The notes: generated by a model from the letters alone, not told the origin. 64,000 nt of DNA from JAPSGM01 sp963777045 (GCA_963777045.1 CAVZPD010000010.1:124001-188000); one strand, 5' to 3'. Positions 42,422 to 51,224 are shown, numbered from the stretch's first letter. Program-made: numbers and translations.

Positions 42422-42997
42422 CTAGGCGAGGGTGATCAGCGGGACGATCTGGCTGACGTGCGCCGTGTTCACGATCACCACGCTGACGACGTGCTCGAAG
42501 GGCGGCTCGCCGTTGTGGAGGAGGTAGGCATCGGTGAGCGGCATGAAGCGCGGGCGGCGGGCGAGGTACTCCGGCCCGATCTCGGCCCCGGCGGGAACGT
42601 GGACGTTGCCCGTCACGCTGAACGGACCGACGGTCACGGCCACGCGCCGGAGCTTGCGGTGCAGGCGCAGCTGGCGCGAGGCCCGCCACTCCGGCGGCAT
42701 GGCCAGCATCACCTGCTCGGTCACGAGCTCCTGCCACTCGCCGTTCGGGGTGATCTGCGGCGCGGCGCCGGCGCTGCCCGGCTCATCGATGGGTCCCGGC
42801 GTGGGACGCCAGAGTCGCAGCTGGTCCACCTCGTTGAGCAGGTCGGTGACGCGGCGGCCCTCCGCCGCGATCCAGCCCACGATGCGCGCTTCGTTGGTGT
42901 AGAGCTCGATCGGGGCGAGGTCGTCGCCGAGGGCGGCGGCGGCGCTGCCGGAGGTCGTCGCTGTCGGGCTGCCGCGGCGCCAGTTCCAGAAGGTCAC
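42422..42997 (-). CDS. Hypothetical protein with an internal module repeat
   Basis: 191 residues from a GTG at 42997 (GGAG nine bases upstream). Two similar modules can be seen: I-E-L-Y-T-N-E-A-R-I-V-G-W-I-A-A-E-G-R-R with DLLN near residue 35, and V-T-V-G-P-F-S-V-T-G-N-V-H-V-P-A-G with F-M-P-L-T-D-A near residue 130. This looks like a duplicated small beta domain. No family is assigned with confidence. Cytoplasmic. Confidence 0.6.
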   Translation of the reverse strand: MTFWNWRRGSPTATTSGSAAAALGDDLAPIELYTNEARIVGWIAAEGRRVTDLLNEVDQLRLWRPTPGPIDEPGSAGAAPQITPNGEWQELVTEQVMLAMPPEWRASRQLRLHRKLRRVAVTVGPFSVTGNVHVPAGAEIGPEYLARRPRFMPLTDAYLLHNGEPPFEHVVSVVIVNTAHVSQIVPLITLA

Positions 42998-43152
42998 ATC
43001 GCATCTCCGTACGGCCGGCGGCCAGCCGCCGGCTCGGTGCTCCACACTAGCCACCCGCGTCGACGCGACCAAGGACCCGACAGTACTAGACGGGTAGGTG
43101 GCATTCGCGGCGCCGGCCGCGCCTGCGCCCCCGCCTGCTACCGTGGCGCGGC

Positions 43153-43503
43153 ATGGAGCCCACGCCGCAGGTCACCACTGACGATTTCACGCGTGTCGAG
43201 ATGCGCGTCGGTCGCATCCTGGTCGCCGAGCCCTTCCCGGAGGCTCGCAAGCCGTCGTACCGGCTCCGTATCGACTTCGGGCCGGAGCTGGGCGAGCGCG
43301 TCAGCTCGGCGCAGCTGACGGTCACCTACCCCGATCCGGCGCAGCTCGTCGGCCGCCAGGTGGTGGCCGTCGTCAACTTCCCGCCGCGGCGCATCGCCGG
43401 CCTCGCCAGCGAGGTGCTCGTTCTCGGGGCGATGGGAGAAGAGGGCGAGGTCTGGCTGCTGCGCCCCGACCCGCTCGCCCCCGAGGGCACGCGCATCGGC
43501 TGA
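43153..43503 (+). CDS. csaA: CsaA-type tRNA-binding domain protein
   Basis: 116 residues. The OB-fold tRNA-binding domain is complete: F-T-R-V-E-M-R-V-G-R-I, the dimer-interface R-L-R-I-D-F-G-P-E-L-G, VVAVVNFPPRRIAGLASEVLVLG. CsaA proteins are export-related chaperones or tRNA-binding helpers. TACCGT (43139-43144) is eight bases before the ATG. Confidence 0.88.
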   Translation: MEPTPQVTTDDFTRVEMRVGRILVAEPFPEARKPSYRLRIDFGPELGERVSSAQLTVTYPDPAQLVGRQVVAVVNFPPRRIAGLASEVLVLGAMGEEGEVWLLRPDPLAPEGTRIG

Positions 43504-43571
43504 TCCGGCCCGGCACCTCCTTCGTAGAGCGGGCAGTGACCCATTCACCAAACCGAAGGAGTCCAAGACCG

Positions 43572-44363
43572 ATGAACCGATCCATCCGCCGCCTGATCGG
43601 CGCCCTCGCAGCCCTCGCGCTGGTCGGCGCCATGGCCGGCACGGCCGCCGCGGCCGACAACGCCTGGGTACGCGTGGTCCACGCAAGTCCCGACGCCCCG
43701 AACGTCGACGTCTGGGTCGACGGCGCCAAGGTTCTGACCGATGTCCCGTTCACCGCGGTGAGCGACTACCTCGAGGTCCCGGCCGGAGACCACAACTTCC
43801 AGGTCGTGGCCACCGGCACCACATCCCCCGCGGTGATCGACGCCGACGTCACGCTCGAGGCGGGCAAGGCCTACACCGTGGCCGCCACCGGCATGCTGGC
43901 CGATATCGCCCCGGTCGTGCTGACCGATGACCTCGCCACCGTGGAGGGCATGAGCAAGCTGCGCGTGTTCCACGCCTCTCCGAGCGCCCCGGCCTCCGTG
44001 GACGTTGCGGTGACCGGTGGACCGGTCCTGGTCGAGGGGCTCGCCTATCCCGAGGCCACCGGCTACCTGACCGTTGACCCGGGCAGCTATGACCTTGAGA
44101 TCCGCGCGGCGGGCGACACCGCAGCGGCGCTCAGCCTGTCCGCCACGCTGGAGGGCGGCAAGAACTACACCGCGATCGCGATGGACGGCGGTGACGCCGG
44201 CGTGCAGGTGATCGTGGCGCTCGATGCCGAGATGCTCAGCGACACGGCCATGTCCCCGACGAACGGGAGCCCAGTCGCCATCATCGGCCTGATCATGCTG
44301 GGCGCGGCGATCCTGCTCGCCGTGGCCGGCAGCCGCCGGCTGGTCGGGGTCCGGGAGCGCTAG
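43572..44363 (+). CDS. DUF4397-domain surface protein
   Basis: 263 residues, with GAAGGAG ten bases before the ATG. A signal peptide (ends near AAAADN) is followed by two DUF4397 repeats beginning W-V-R-V-V-H-A-S-P-D-A-P-N-V-D-V and L-R-V-F-H-A-S-P-S-A-P-A-S-V-D-V. A C-terminal membrane helix plus Arg tail (ILLAVAGSRRLVGVRER) anchors it. The fold is beta-sandwich; a role at the cell surface is likely. Confidence 0.82.
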   Translation: MNRSIRRLIGALAALALVGAMAGTAAAADNAWVRVVHASPDAPNVDVWVDGAKVLTDVPFTAVSDYLEVPAGDHNFQVVATGTTSPAVIDADVTLEAGKAYTVAATGMLADIAPVVLTDDLATVEGMSKLRVFHASPSAPASVDVAVTGGPVLVEGLAYPEATGYLTVDPGSYDLEIRAAGDTAAALSLSATLEGGKNYTAIAMDGGDAGVQVIVALDAEMLSDTAMSPTNGSPVAIIGLIMLGAAILLAVAGSRRLVGVRER

Positions 44364-44399
44364 GCGACCAGCCTCCTGAACCGAACCCAACCGGTCAAT

Positions 44400-44435
44400 C
44401 GGGCCGTCGTCCCTTCCCTCCGGGACGGCGGCCCG
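44400..44435 (+). terminator. Strong hairpin after the DUF4397 gene
   Basis: A 14-base stem, CGGGCCGTCGTCCC with GGGACGGCGGCCCG (one G-U pair), and an 8-base loop, 36 bp after the stop. No U-run follows, as is common in very GC-rich genomes. Confidence 0.6.
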
Positions 44436-44472
44436 GTTCGCGTTCGGCTCTGCGAGGCGGCACACTTGTGAG

Positions 44473-44916
44473 GTGACCGAGACGCAGCACCCGATCGTCG
44501 GCGGCCCCGCGCCCGAAGGCATGCCCGCCCCCACCATCGTCCCACCCCAGATTGCGCGCAGCGGCGACCCGTTCGCCCGGCTGCGCGTTCTGCATTTCCT
44601 GTCGCGGCTGCGCCGCAACCAGACCCACCAGCTGCGGGACGTGGTCGCCGCGCTCAACGCCGAGTTCCTCGACTGGTCCTTCAGCGAGAAGGTCGTGCTG
44701 GCGGAGCTGGTGCAGCTGCAGGCGAACTGGTCCATCAGCTACCACGGCGAGGACCGCATCATCCTCGACCGCAACGAGCGGGGCCACACCCTGCTGCTGG
44801 TCGACTCCAGCAAGATGAGCTCGTTCCTGGTCAGCGAGGGCCGGCGCGCGGCCGACGAGGCGGCCGATGAGCTCCGCCGCTTCGCGCTCGGAGACGGCAT
44901 CACGCAGGAGTTCTAG
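44473..44916 (+). CDS. Hypothetical protein
   Basis: 147 residues from a GTG. The core L-R-V-L-H-F-L-S-R-L-R-R-N-Q-T-H-Q-L-R-D-V-V-A-A-L-N is helical and could be a winged-helix-like fold, followed by strands I-I-L-D-R-N-E-R and H-T-L-L-L-V-D. No signal or membrane segment. Function unknown. It converges with trkA. Confidence 0.55.
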   Translation: MTETQHPIVGGPAPEGMPAPTIVPPQIARSGDPFARLRVLHFLSRLRRNQTHQLRDVVAALNAEFLDWSFSEKVVLAELVQLQANWSISYHGEDRIILDRNERGHTLLLVDSSKMSSFLVSEGRRAADEAADELRRFALGDGITQEF

Positions 44917-44923
44917 CGCAGGC

Positions 44924-45574
44924 TCAGCCCCGCAGCTCCTCGAGGTGATCATCCCTGCCGATCAGGATCAGCTCGTCACCCTCGGCGATGCGCAGGTCGC
45001 GCGTGGGGTTGATGAAGACATCCTTCGCGCGACGCAGCGCAATCGGCGTCACGCCCAGTCGGTTGCGCAGGTCGAGCTCTTCGAGGTTGCGCCCGATGAA
45101 GGAGGCCGGCGGACGGACCTTCTCGATGCCGAAATTGGGCCCGATGTCGAGATAGTCGATCACGTTCGGCACGTGGAACGAGTGGGCGAGACGCGTCCCG
45201 CTCTCGTGCTCGGGCAGGATCACCCGGTCGGCGCCCACGCGCGCCAGGATCTCGGCATGGAGTGGATTGCCTGCCTTGGCGATCACGGTCCGCACCCCAA
45301 GCCGCTTGAGGACCATGGTGGCGAAGATGGATGGCTCCGCCACGCTGCTGATGGCAACGATCGCGGTACTGAACTGGGCCGCTCCCGCATCACGCAGCGC
45401 TGCCTCGTCAGTCGCATCCAGCTGGATCGCGTGCGTCACGTGCGACGCGATCTCGTTCACTGCTTGCTCGCGCTCGTCGACGGCGAGAACCTCGTGCCCG
45501 AGGCGCTCCAGCTCGCGTGCCACCGCGGAGCCGAAGCGGCCGAGCCCGACCACCAGGACCTGCTGGCGTGCCAC
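44924..45574 (-). CDS. trkA: Trk/Ktr potassium uptake regulatory subunit (RCK)
   Basis: 216 residues. An RCK-N Rossmann domain (V-L-V-V-G-L-G-R-F-G-S-A-V-A, with Asp in L-A-V-D-E ending strand 2) is followed by an RCK-C domain (G-V-T-P-I-A-L-R-R...I-A-E-G-D-E-L-I-L-I-G). A single RCK pair of this length is the KtrA/CeoB type that gates the membrane subunit encoded just upstream. Confidence 0.9.
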   Translation of the reverse strand: MARQQVLVVGLGRFGSAVARELERLGHEVLAVDEREQAVNEIASHVTHAIQLDATDEAALRDAGAAQFSTAIVAISSVAEPSIFATMVLKRLGVRTVIAKAGNPLHAEILARVGADRVILPEHESGTRLAHSFHVPNVIDYLDIGPNFGIEKVRPPASFIGRNLEELDLRNRLGVTPIALRRAKDVFINPTRDLRIAEGDELILIGRDDHLEELRG

Positions 45575-45583
45575 GGCGCCCTC

Positions 45584-47026
45584 CTATCCGATGCGAATCG
45601 TCTCGACTGCCGGACGATAGGGTACAGGGCGCACGCGTGCCATCAGGGCGAGGACCAGGGTGACCGGGCCCAGCCGGCCGATGAACATGGCCGGGATGAC
45701 GAGCATGCGTCCGACGTCGGAGAGCTCACGGCTCACGCCGGTCGAGGCGCCCACGGTGCCGAATGCCGACACCGCCTCGAAGAGCGTCCGGACGAACTCT
45801 GCCCGCGTGATGAGGGTGAGCCCCAGGCCCAGGATGAACACGAAGGCGATCGAGAGCAGCACCACCGCCAGCGCGCGGTAGACGACCGCGTGCGGGATCC
45901 GCCTTCCGAACGCCTCGGCTGAGGGGCGGCCCCGCAGGCTCGAGATGATGACGACGCCGAGGATGCTGAACGTGTTGACCTTGATCCCGCCAGCGGTCGA
46001 TCCCGAGGCCCCGCCGATGAACATCAGCACCATGACCACGAAGAGGCTCGCGTCCACGAAGGCGCTCGTGTTCAACGCGGTGAAGCCCGCGGTCCGTAGC
46101 GTTGCGGATTCGAACGCGGCGTTGAGGACGCGCTGCTCCGCCGGTAGTGCGCCAAGCGTCTGCGGGTTGCTCCACTCACTGGCACCGATGAGCGCGGTGC
46201 CGGCCAGCAGCAGCCCGGCCGTGGTGAACACCACGAGCTTGGTCTCGAGCGACCACCGTCGCCATCGACGCCAGTGGCCCCCGCCCAGTGCGTCGCCGAT
46301 GATGGCCCACCCGAGGCCGCCCGAGATGAGCAGGACCGCGACGGTGGCCAGCACCACCCAGTCGTGAACGAAGTGGGTAAGGCTCTTGAAGCCCCCGGTC
46401 AGGTCGAAGCCGGCGTTGTTGAACGCCGAGACGGCGTGGAACAGGCCCCACCAGATGCCGGTCGGGTTGCCTCTGCCGCCAGCCTCGGCGCTGAGCGAGA
46501 AGGCGACTGACAGGATCACGGCGCCCGCCAGCTCCAGCACGACGGTGAAGACCGCGATGCGCCTCAGGACGGTCGTGACCGAGCCCAGCTGCAACCCTCC
46601 CATCGACTCCTGCACCGCCATCCGATCACGGAGCGTCGTGCGCCTGCCCATCAGGAGGAACAGCAGCAGGGTCGAGCCGGCCATGATGCCGAACCCACCG
46701 AGCTGGATCAGGCAAAGGATGACCACGTGCCCGAACATGCTCCAGTAGGTGCCCGTGTCGACCACGACCAGGCCCGTGACGCAGACCGCCGACGTGGCGG
46801 TGAAGAGCGCCGTCGTGAAGGCCGGCCATTCCCCGCCGGCCGTGGCGAGGGGCGTCGCCAGCAGAAGCGTGCCGAACGCGATCATGGCGGTGAACGCCAG
46901 CAGCAGCGACTTGGCCGGTGACAGCGGCTGGCGCGCCCGGCGGAGCGGCGCCAGCACCACGCGCTCCTGGCGCGTGCGCTCCACTCGGACGCGCCGGTCG
47001 CCGGGCAGGCGACCCGGGAGCGTCAA
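45584..47026 (-). CDS. trkH: Trk/Ktr potassium transporter membrane subunit
   Basis: 480 residues with the four M-P-M repeats of the TrkH/KtrB family. The pore loops are visible as A-V-C-V-T-G-L, A-F-N-N-A-G-F, T-L-R-T-A-G-F and A-F-G-T-V-G-A, each with the filter Gly. The frame opens at a TTG (47026) preceded by 30 basic residues. However, a leaderless-type promoter and ATG at 47049 read eight codons and stop (TGA) overlapping that TTG. So the true start may be 47049 with a one-base frame change, or there is a short leader peptide. It is the partner of trkA, nine bases away. Confidence 0.88.
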   Translation of the reverse strand: MTLPGRLPGDRRVRVERTRQERVVLAPLRRARQPLSPAKSLLLAFTAMIAFGTLLLATPLATAGGEWPAFTTALFTATSAVCVTGLVVVDTGTYWSMFGHVVILCLIQLGGFGIMAGSTLLLFLLMGRRTTLRDRMAVQESMGGLQLGSVTTVLRRIAVFTVVLELAGAVILSVAFSLSAEAGGRGNPTGIWWGLFHAVSAFNNAGFDLTGGFKSLTHFVHDWVVLATVAVLLISGGLGWAIIGDALGGGHWRRWRRWSLETKLVVFTTAGLLLAGTALIGASEWSNPQTLGALPAEQRVLNAAFESATLRTAGFTALNTSAFVDASLFVVMVLMFIGGASGSTAGGIKVNTFSILGVVIISSLRGRPSAEAFGRRIPHAVVYRALAVVLLSIAFVFILGLGLTLITRAEFVRTLFEAVSAFGTVGASTGVSRELSDVGRMLVIPAMFIGRLGPVTLVLALMARVRPVPYRPAVETIRIG

Positions 47027-47049
47027 GACGGGGCCTGGTTTCGGCTCAT
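47023..47049 (-). other. Eight-codon leader frame before trkH
   Basis: ATG six bases after TAGGCT (47056-47061), encoding MSRNQAPS and a TGA that overlaps the trkH TTG as TTGA. It is either a coupled leader peptide or the real N-terminus of TrkH cut off by a missing base. Confidence 0.4.
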
Positions 47050-47081
47050 GCGTCTAGCCTAGACCGCCTGATCGCCACGCC

Positions 47082-48035
47082 TCAGACCCGGTCTGAGCCT
47101 CCAGCCTGGCCGATGGCCGCCTGCGGCGGCTCTGAGCGCTGTGCCGGCATCGTCTCGCCGCCCGGCTCGTCGGCGGCAACGGGGACCGGCACCCGACGCG
47201 GGCGGGGCCGGAACGGGGACGTTTCGGACACGACCGGGCCATCGGTCTCGGCAAGGTCGCCGGCCCGGTAGGCCTCCCACACGGCCATGACCGTGTCGCG
47301 GTGCGGGCGGATGCGGCAATGCTCGTCGCGGTTGCCCATCTCGTCGCAGTAGCCGAGCGGCACGCACTTGGGCGCCAGGAATGAGCCGAAGAACGGCGAG
47401 ACCCGGAAGATCTCGTGGCGGATCTGCTTGAAGAGCTGGCGGATCTCCCACTGCGCCATGGTGCACAGGCGCAGCCCCGACATGTGGATCAGCTGGCGCA
47501 GGTTGACGGTCATCACCAGGTTGGTCTGCATGGCGTTGGGGAAGATGAAGCGAGCGTCCTCGGCCGGCACCTCCGCCTGCAGCAGCTGCCCGTACAGGTC
47601 CAGGTTCTCGTCGATGGCCTGCTGGAAGCGCCCGGCCAGGTCATCGGGCAGGTCGCCCTTGGTGATCGTGTCGGGGACCGTGTAGTTGTCGCGCTTCTTG
47701 AAGCTGACGTAGCGCTGCGACTGCTGGTCGAAGGCGGTTCCGGCGCGGTGACGCACCAGCTGGTGCGTCAGGGTACGCGTCACGCCGCTGATGGCGAAGG
47801 TGAAGTTGACGTGCTCGATGGTCGAGCCATGCCCCGACTCCATCACCTTGCGCACGAGGTTCTGCTGCTTCTCGTCGGCCACCTCGCGGCTGACCGCCTT
47901 ATCCCAGATCTTGTCCGGCACCAGCTCCGAGTAGCACGTGCGGCAGGCGGTGTAGATGATCGGGAGGTAGTACTCCTCCACGATCTCCTTGGTCGGGAAG
48001 ATGAGCCTGGCGGAGAGGGCGAGATCGGTCGACAT
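47082..48035 (-). CDS. thyX: FAD-dependent thymidylate synthase
   Basis: 317 residues from MSTDLALSARL. It makes dTMP from dUMP with methylene-THF and NADPH. The ThyX motif is R95-H-R-A-G-T with Q-S-Q-R-Y following; the first Ser of the usual R-H-R-x-x-S is Thr here. Other features are the STIEHVNFTF substrate loop and the L-C-T-M-A-Q-W-E-I-R-Q region. A C-terminal tail of about 50 residues (PRPRRVPVPV) is outside the fold. TATCCT (48046-48051) lies ten bases before the ATG, and a DnaA-box pair lies 30-60 bp further upstream. Confidence 0.92.
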   Translation of the reverse strand: MSTDLALSARLIFPTKEIVEEYYLPIIYTACRTCYSELVPDKIWDKAVSREVADEKQQNLVRKVMESGHGSTIEHVNFTFAISGVTRTLTHQLVRHRAGTAFDQQSQRYVSFKKRDNYTVPDTITKGDLPDDLAGRFQQAIDENLDLYGQLLQAEVPAEDARFIFPNAMQTNLVMTVNLRQLIHMSGLRLCTMAQWEIRQLFKQIRHEIFRVSPFFGSFLAPKCVPLGYCDEMGNRDEHCRIRPHRDTVMAVWEAYRAGDLAETDGPVVSETSPFRPRPRRVPVPVAADEPGGETMPAQRSEPPQAAIGQAGGSDRV

Positions 48036-48045
48036 CGGTCCGCCG

Positions 48046-48051
48046 AGGATA
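48046..48051 (-). promoter_or_regulatory. -10 box (TATCCT) of thyX
   Basis: TATCCT on the minus strand, ten bases before the thyX ATG. It fits the leaderless arrangement seen across the window. Confidence 0.5.
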
Positions 48052-48079
48052 GCACCGGCCCTGTCGGCATTGCAGCCCC

Positions 48080-48108
48080 TTATCCACAAGATGTAGCGGT
48101 GTGGATAA
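48080..48108. promoter_or_regulatory. Inverted pair of perfect DnaA boxes upstream of thyX
   Basis: TTATCCACA (48080-48088) and TGTGGATAA (48100-48108) match the strongest DnaA-box consensus, facing each other 11 bp apart. A second, overlapping inverted repeat (TAGCGGT...ACCGCTA, 48094-48121) encloses the right box. The position upstream of the thyX promoter suggests DnaA control of dTMP synthesis; an origin is unlikely because only two boxes are present. Confidence 0.6.
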
Positions 48109-48118
48109 GTTGGGACCG

Positions 48119-49737
48119 CTATCTTGTGCTGTCGCCCCGTCGCAGCCCATCCTCGCCGTCGACCGCCGACCGGCGCCGCGCCTCGAGTCGCAGCAGGCCG
48201 TGCATGCGGTCGAACGCGATCCGGTTGCCGCCCGCCGCCCGCGCCGATGCCAGGGCGGCCTCGGCCTCGCTCAGCAGCTCCTCTGCCCCGAGTGACATGC
48301 CGGGGCGCATGAAGGCGACCCCGATCGAGATGGCCACCGTCAGCTCGCCGTCGTAGCTGTCGATTGGACGTGACAGGAGCCGCTCCACCAGCGCATCGGC
48401 GAAGGTCGCGGCGCCGGTCTCGTCGGTGTGCGGCAGGAGCAGCAGGAAGCTGTCGCCGCCGATGCGCCCGAGTGCGTCGGCGGCCCGCATGCGCAGGCGA
48501 AGCCGCAGGCCAACCTCGCGCAGGACCTCGTCGCCGACCCCCATCCCGTGCTCCCGGTTGAGCGCCGTGAAGCCATCGATGTCGAGCAGGACGACGGCGA
48601 CCGGGTGCTGGTAGCGGAGGGCCTCGGCTACCTCCAACCCGAGTCGATCCAGGATCGAGCGCCGGCTCGCCACGCCGGTCAGCAGGTCCTGCGTCTCGAG
48701 GCGAAGGATCTCGTCGCGCTGGAGCTCCACGGTCCGGCGCACCTGGAGCAGCTCGGCGATCGTGCCACGCAGCTCGCGGGCCAGCCGGGTCGCCACTGCG
48801 TCGGGCGGGCGGTCGACGTCGGGGATCGTTTCGGGGGGTTCGTGGTCCGCCCCGGGTCCATTCCGGCTCCCGCCGGCGCTTTTCGGCTGGGCGCCGCGCC
48901 CAGCATCGCGACTGCGCCAGCGGCGAGCGCGATGACACCGGCGATCGGCTCGATGGTGCCGGTCCTGCCCGCCGCCAGGGCCAGGAGGCCGGCCACGACG
49001 AGGCCCGTGCCGAGCCGTGCCTCCCGCACGGACGAGGCGGCGGCCAGTGCGGCACCGGCCACCAGCAGCCAGGCAGCCGTGGCCGGGGCGATACGCAGGA
49101 AGAGTCCCGCTGCCAACGTCGCCTCCAGCAGGGCGAAGAGCAGCAGCAGGGTTCCAACCGCCCAGCGGCCTTCGCGCGGGACGCGGGAGGCGAGGAGTCC
49201 AGCCGTCGCCATGAGGCCGCCGGCGACGATGCCCGAGGGGCCCAGCGCGGTGTCCGGGAAGCCGGCTGGACCGGTCGTGGCGCGCACGGCCGCGACGGAG
49301 AGTCCCATGGCCAGGCTGCCCAGGGCGCCGCCACACAGGAGGAGCGGCACGTCGGCACGGCGCAAGCCCCGGGCCACGCCGACGAACGTGGCGATCGAGC
49401 AGACCGCGGCCGCGAGACCCGCCACGACGGCGGCGAGCCATGTTGCCGACGAGTCCGCGAGGGTGAGCGGTTGGAAGAGGTGCAGGACCCCGACCGTGAG
49501 GGGCGCCAGCAGGACGGCGCTGATCCCGCCCGCAGCGGCGGGCAGCCCGGTTCCGCCCGGCGCTCGATCGAGCGGCGGGCTGATTGGGGCAAGCGGTGCG
49601 TCGGCTGGGACGGGTCGGTCCAGGACGGTCCTGCACGGTTCGGGCGTGTGCCGCGAGTCTTCGGCTGTGGCGAGGCAGCAGCAATAGTACGAAGGGCGCT
49701 GGCAGCACCGGGCTCGCCCCGGCGGCCGGCGTGGCAT
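48119..49737 (-). CDS. Membrane GGDEF-domain protein, interrupted by a frameshift
   Basis: The 5' part (ATG at 49737, start uncertain) encodes about eight membrane helices. Near 48,850, at a CCCGGGG run, the frame must step by one base to continue into V-A-T-R-L-A-R-E-L-R-G, a coiled linker and a GGDEF domain (D-I-D-G-F-T-A-L-N-R, then R-I-G-G-D-S-F) that ends at 48119. Adding one G to the run restores a single frame. The active-site motif is GGDSF instead of GGDEF/GGEEF, so the domain is probably inactive as a cyclase. No good start codon is found after the TACTAT box at 49684-49689. Confidence 0.7.
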
Positions 49738-49749
49738 ATCCTGCCGCCC

Positions 49750-50160
49750 ATGCCCGCCCGCTCGGCGCCGGTCCCGCCCAACCGCCACGTGATGTCGCGT
49801 CAGCGCTTCCTGTCGTTGACCGACCGGCTCATCGAAGAGGGCCGGGCGCTGCAGGCAGATCCGGACTGGAACCGCTTCCGCACCTGGCTCCTCAACTCGG
49901 ATGAGCTGCTCGAGCGCGTCTGGGGACGCATGGACCGCTACCACCTCGCGTGGCTCAACGTCGGACGCGACTCGGCTCCCCCAGGCTCCGCCATGGACGC
50001 GGAGGCCACCGCGCGCTTCGTGAGCGAGGTGGCAAGCGCCAAGCTGGCCGTGCTGACTACGATGAGGAGCGCCGTCGCGCAGCGGGGCTGGACGCTGCTG
50101 AGCGACACCGACGACCCCGGGAGCGACGCCGGGGATGATGAAGACGAGGAGGATCGGTGA
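49750..50160 (+). CDS. Hypothetical protein
   Basis: 136 residues, ATG seven bases after TATCCT (49737-49742). Helical, Trp-rich central part (FRTWLLNSDELLERVWGRMDRYHLAWLNV) and an Asp/Glu-rich C-terminus. No family recognised. Its stop overlaps the GTG of the deacetylase gene, so the two are coupled. Confidence 0.6.
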   Translation: MPARSAPVPPNRHVMSRQRFLSLTDRLIEEGRALQADPDWNRFRTWLLNSDELLERVWGRMDRYHLAWLNVGRDSAPPGSAMDAEATARFVSEVASAKLAVLTTMRSAVAQRGWTLLSDTDDPGSDAGDDEDEEDR

Positions 50161-50885
50161 CGAGTCCCGACAGCCACAAGGGCGGCCTGGCGGCGGTGCT
50201 TGCCCACCCCGATGACGAGAGCTTCGGCTGTGCCGGCGCACTCGCCCTGGCCCACGACCACGGACGTCCCGTGCGCCTGCTGGTGGTGACCCGGGGAGAG
50301 GCGGGCTCGCCCGAGGGCGCCGAGGACCCGGGCTTCGCCGAGGTGCGAGTGGACGAGCTGCGCTGCGCCGCCGCGAAGATCGGCTTCACGGAGGTGACCA
50401 TCCTGGAGGGCTACCCCGACGGCGGCGTGGCCGAGATGCCCTTCGACGACCTCGTCGCTGAGATCGCCGCCTGGCTGGCCGACCGCCGTCCGGACGCGGT
50501 CATCACCTTCGGCCCCCACGGCATCACCGGCCATCCCGATCACGTGGTCGTCGGGTCGGCGACGCGCTGGGCGGTCGAGCGGCTCGCCGACTCGGGGCTG
50601 GCGCCGCACGCCCTCTACGTGCTGGCCCCCGTGTTCGGGCCGGGAACCGGCCGCTACGACCTCTCCGCCGAGGAGGGGGCGGCGACGCATCGCATCGACA
50701 TCAGCGAGGTGGCCGAGCGGAAGGTGGCCGCGCTGGCCTGCCACGCGTCCCAGCCCGACGCCGTGCAGGAGGCGATCGAGGTGCAGTCGCTGCTGGACGC
50801 CCAGGGCACGCTCTACGAGGGATACACTCGCATCCGTCCGACGATCGCGCTGCCGCATCCGAAGTTCGACACGCGCCTCATCTGA
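50157..50885 (+). CDS. PIG-L family deacetylase
   Basis: 242 residues. The zinc motif A-H-P-D-D-E-S-F-G is at residues 16-24 and the second metal/catalytic segment G-I-T-G-H-P-D-H-V is near residue 121. These are the MshB/BshB/LmbE-type signatures of enzymes that remove acetyl from N-acetylglucosaminyl compounds. The natural substrate is unknown; a role in a mycothiol- or bacillithiol-like pathway is possible but no partner genes are seen here. Confidence 0.9.
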   Translation: MTSPDSHKGGLAAVLAHPDDESFGCAGALALAHDHGRPVRLLVVTRGEAGSPEGAEDPGFAEVRVDELRCAAAKIGFTEVTILEGYPDGGVAEMPFDDLVAEIAAWLADRRPDAVITFGPHGITGHPDHVVVGSATRWAVERLADSGLAPHALYVLAPVFGPGTGRYDLSAEEGAATHRIDISEVAERKVAALACHASQPDAVQEAIEVQSLLDAQGTLYEGYTRIRPTIALPHPKFDTRLI

Positions 50886-50915
50886 GGCGCCATCGGCATC
50901 GGTCCTAATCCTTGG

Positions 50916-50921
50916 TAGACT
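50916..50921 (+). promoter_or_regulatory. -10 box (TAGACT) of the DUF59 gene
   Basis: TAGACT ends nine bases before the ATG at 50931, leaving no ribosome site in between. Confidence 0.55.
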
Positions 50922-50930
50922 GGTCGGGAT

Positions 50931-51221
50931 ATGACGATCGACTCCAACCTCGGCAAGGTCGACGAGGTGATGACCGCGCTCTACGAGATCCACGATCCGG
51001 AGATCGGGATGAGCATCGTCGACCTCGACCTCATCAAGAACGTCGAGATCGGGTCGGGCGAGACGCCGACCGAGATCAAGATGGTCCTCACCACGCCCTT
51101 CTGCCCGTGGGCCGGCGAGCTGATCCAGACCGTGAAACAGAAGGCCGAGGAGGTGGTGGGTCCCCCCGTCAAGGTGACCCTGCTGGCTGACCGCTGGGAG
51201 CCGCCGCCAGGCCTCTTCTAG
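50931..51221 (+). CDS. MIP18/DUF59-family iron-sulfur assembly protein
   Basis: 96 residues covering the whole domain: L-Y-E-I-H-D-P-E-I-G-M-S-I-V-D-L, and L-T-T-P-F-C-P-W-A with the conserved Cys. Such SufT/PaaD-like proteins help build or insert Fe-S clusters. No suf genes adjoin it. It converges with the response-regulator gene four bases away. Confidence 0.88.
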   Translation: MTIDSNLGKVDEVMTALYEIHDPEIGMSIVDLDLIKNVEIGSGETPTEIKMVLTTPFCPWAGELIQTVKQKAEEVVGPPVKVTLLADRWEPPPGLF

Positions 51222-51224
51222 GCG

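Noticed and set aside
44400..44435. Riboswitch or small RNA
   Set aside because: It is a simple long stem right after a stop codon, better explained as a terminator.
48080..48108. Chromosomal replication origin
   Set aside because: Only two DnaA boxes, no AT-rich unwinding region, and no dnaA, dnaN or gidA nearby.
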